From Lachnospiraceae bacterium (GTDB lineage: Bacteria > Bacillota > Clostridia > Lachnospirales > Lachnospiraceae), in assembly GCA_024687745.1 (NCBI GenBank), contig JAILEM010000016.1, positions 1 through 45,276 on the forward strand: DNA of 45,276 nt, given 5' to 3'. A program made the translations under genes and the position numbers. Of the stretch, positions 43,768 through 45,276 are shown piece by piece (position 1 is the stretch's first letter; each line of letters opens with the position of its first letter). A model generated the notes under the pieces. That model made no database searches, was not told the origin of the DNA, and saw only the letters and a list, made by a program, of their open reading frames with translations.

Positions 43768-43995
43768 CTATGGATGCATACCCTTTAAGGTTTCAAAAAG
43801 CTCAAGATCGGATGGGGTGACCTTCACATTTGTCTCTATGGTCTTCCCCTCCGGATCGGTTATCGATATGGCTACGATGGTATCTTCCTTAATGCCTGCC
43901 TGTTTTGCGGCATTTAAAAAGGCCGGAAACTTCGGGTGATTAGCCGTAAAAGTATCCCAGGCCGTCTTTAATTTCATTATATCCTGAATATTCAT
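43768..43995 (-). CDS. Conserved small protein of Clostridia, unknown function
   Basis: A 75-residue protein starting MNIQDIMKLKTAWDTFTANH and continuing PKFPAFLNAAKQAG, then an alternating stretch ending TIETNVKVTPSDLELFETL. I recall closely similar short proteins in many clostridial genomes but no function. AAAGGATC precedes the ATG. There is no membrane segment, Cys or catalytic motif. It is a single gene between a 168-bp and a 314-bp gap. Confidence 0.8.
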   Translation of the reverse strand: MNIQDIMKLKTAWDTFTANHPKFPAFLNAAKQAGIKEDTIVAISITDPEGKTIETNVKVTPSDLELFETLKGMHP

Positions 43996-44146
43996 CTGTC
44001 TGATCCTTTCGAATATATTTATGATAATTATCTGTCATACGGAGTTTTCTGATCGTTATCTGATGTCTTAAGAATAGAAATAATCCTATAATGATCCTAA
44101 GGATATATTATGATGTAAAATTCTGCTTGACATTTGCACCTGGAAT

Positions 44147-44279
44147 ATGTCGGGAGGTGTGACGGGAAACCTGACGGGAATCAGAAGCTACGCTCAAAGA
44201 ACTGACGTTCGATTGTAAGGGCAAAAAATACCTCAGTGCGCCGTGGAACCGAATCAGCGGCTCGAACGCCTGAGGAAAT
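44147..44279 (+). mobile_element. Candidate insertion-sequence 3' remnant with folded RNA
   Basis: Within the 314-bp gap 43996-44309 a 23-codon open tail (MSGGVTGNLTGIRSYAQRT then DVRL, stop at 44218) is followed by a strong fold. CCTCAG-GCG-CCG (44231-44243) pairs with CGG-CGC-CTGAGG (44258-44275) around a CTCGAA bulge, with a CCGAATCAG loop, then GAAATAGAAGC. A short C-terminal coding tail followed by a compact hairpin is what an IS200/IS605 tnpB end with its guide-RNA scaffold would leave. This is inference; it could instead be a cis-regulatory RNA of the next gene. The gap left of 44130 shows nothing certain. Confidence 0.25.
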
Positions 44280-44309
44280 AGAAGCTTAAAAGGAGTTAAA
44301 AATTTTATT

Positions 44310-44516
44310 ATGAACTACGATGAGCTGACCGGAATTATCGGAGAACTGGAATTCAATACAGACCTGCTTGAAAATATAATGAACAACGGCAAAAATGCCA
44401 AGGCAAATCGCTACATCAAAAACGCAATCGTTGAACTGCGCCACGCCCTCTCAGATTTATCCGATGCGGATTTTGAGACCTCAACATCATCAGATGAGGA
44501 CAATTACGGGGAATGA
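44310..44516 (+). CDS. Small acidic ORF upstream of the signal peptidase
   Basis: A 68-residue hypothetical protein starting MNYDELTGIIGELEFNTDLL with a helical N-terminus and an acidic Ser/Thr-rich end (DADFETSTSSDEDNYGE). AAAAGGAG lies 14 nt before the ATG, longer than usual, so the start is uncertain. It is on the same strand as the S26 peptidase, 225 bp upstream. No family is recognised. Confidence 0.55.
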   Translation: MNYDELTGIIGELEFNTDLLENIMNNGKNAKANRYIKNAIVELRHALSDLSDADFETSTSSDEDNYGE

Positions 44517-44678
44517 TCGTGTGGCCATCTTAATCATGCCGCATTCCTGCCAGGAACTACCCGCACTCTTTCCGCACTCTTCCCGGAGAATAATTCCAAG
44601 GTGGACAACTGGACATGTGGACAAGCAAAATGGGATAGTGCTATGCTCTGCCGGCCAACCACTGCCATGACTGCTATG

Positions 44679-44719
44679 ACCACACGCCGCATCAAGCACC
44701 TGCACCACTCTCGTGTGGT
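44679..44719 (+). promoter_or_regulatory. Hairpin upstream of the signal peptidase ribosome site
   Basis: ACCACACG (44679-44686) and CGTGTGGT (44712-44719) are perfect 8-bp inverted repeats with a 25-nt loop, directly before AAAGGGG. There is no T-tract. It may affect translation of the peptidase. The rest of 44517-44741 holds a CGCACTCTT-type short repeat and no gene. Confidence 0.35.
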
Positions 44720-44741
44720 TATCAGAAAGGGGATACTCACA

Positions 44742-45276
44742 ATGGATGAAAAGACACCGCCAACTCATCCCTCAAAAATAGCCACAACTTTGCTGAAAAT
44801 CTTACGACCAATCACCGCTGTGATGATTTTCATCACCCTCCTATCCTCTATCTTCATCCTCATCGATGCCCTTCTCCCACACTTCGGCCTCATGCTGAAC
44901 TTCACCAATTACGGACATTCTATGGAGCCCAGTATTAGAGGTAATGCGCTGATATTGATCTCAACTCCTGACCGTACCCCGTTCGAAGAGCTGACCCCCG
45001 GTGATGTGATAATGTTCAAAGAACCGAAGGGTCTTAACACAGCTACTGATAGTATTAAAGTCCATATACACCCCATCTCTGACGACTCTACTTGCTCTTC
45101 CATCTCTACTTCTGACGGTGCGGACGGTGCGAACGGTGCTTACTTCTCTTCCACATCTGATATAACCACACCAGACATGCCACCCGAAGATGAAATGCAT
45201 GAGATGGAAAACATCGAATACCTGCCTGACCGTGCTGTTCTACACCGAATAATTGATATTGTGGAAATCAACACCC
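44742..45276 (+). CDS. S26 signal peptidase, ER/SipW-like type (runs off window end)
   Basis: The first 178 residues of a membrane serine peptidase; the 3' end is outside the window. A cytoplasmic N-terminus and a hydrophobic anchor (about 25-51) precede box B, YGHSMEPSIRGNAL, with the nucleophile Ser60. Box C is GDVIMF (87-92) and box D is VLHRI with His168. A His where bacterial Lep has Lys marks the ER-type group that includes SipW. Between boxes C and D is an unusual Ser/Thr/Asp-rich insert (about 97-160, e.g. ISTSDGADGANGAYFSSTSD). The start has AAAGGGG 10 nt upstream. Codons here are C-rich (CTC, ACC, TCT), unlike the rest of the window, which suggests a different origin. Confidence 0.85.
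   Translation, partial: MDEKTPPTHPSKIATTLLKILRPITAVMIFITLLSSIFILIDALLPHFGLMLNFTNYGHSMEPSIRGNALILISTPDRTPFEELTPGDVIMFKEPKGLNTATDSIKVHIHPISDDSTCSSISTSDGADGANGAYFSSTSDITTPDMPPEDEMHEMENIEYLPDRAVLHRIIDIVEINT

Noticed and set aside
44250-44275. tRNA-like GGCTCGAAC stretch
   Set aside because: No acceptor stem, anticodon arm or CCA end can be assembled around it.
1-45276. CRISPR array, rRNA or tRNA genes
   Set aside because: No regularly spaced repeats of 24-40 bp, no rRNA-like blocks and no tRNA cloverleaf were seen on either strand by eye.

Overview
The window looks like the chromosome of a motile low-to-mid GC Firmicute of the Lachnospiraceae type (Butyrivibrio/Roseburia/Lachnospira-like). The reasons are the flagellin with a sigma-28-like promoter, the SAM-I riboswitch on metK, eukaryote-like IleRS, TTG/GTG starts with GGAGG ribosome sites, and several small proteins familiar from that family. 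Genus is inference. Almost every gene lies on the minus strand.

Region 1 (1-2200): the 5' part of a flagellin gene with its promoter and leader hairpin, a divergent XRE-type regulator, a shared bidirectional terminator, and a serine recombinase. The recombinase is preceded by a 31-codon leader ORF with an intrinsic terminator inside it. Region 2 (2200-11260): an AT-rich defence island read as one overlapping minus-strand operon from a strong promoter at 11050-11078. Its order is a small Cro/C1-type regulator, a DNA cytosine-5 methyltransferase, a double-AAA McrB-like protein, a McrC-like PD-(D/E)XK nuclease, a second cytosine-5 methyltransferase, and an AIPR-family protein with an N-terminal nuclease-like motif. 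This is best read as a LlaJI/BsuMI-like restriction-modification system (McrBC-type engine protected by two m5C methyltransferases) extended by AIPR, not as a methyl-dependent type IV system. A possible integrase tail remnant lies between the island and lysS.

Region 3 (11290-33400): core genes lysS, greA, dusB, coaX, argF, a SleB-like hydrolase, proC, a SpoU methyltransferase, pfkA, dnaE, metK with SAM-I riboswitch, murA, a LysM-G5-M23 peptidase, a tail-anchored coiled-coil protein, a possible C39-like cysteine peptidase, a small alarmone synthetase and an EF-hand-like protein. Region 4 (33500-43560): an unusual aconitase-superfamily hydratase, glgP, ileS, pncB and a small His/Cys protein.

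Region 5 (43600-45276): a small conserved protein, a structured stretch that may be an insertion-sequence 3' remnant, a small acidic ORF and a truncated ER-type (SipW-like) S26 signal peptidase running off the window. I saw no tRNA, rRNA or CRISPR array.
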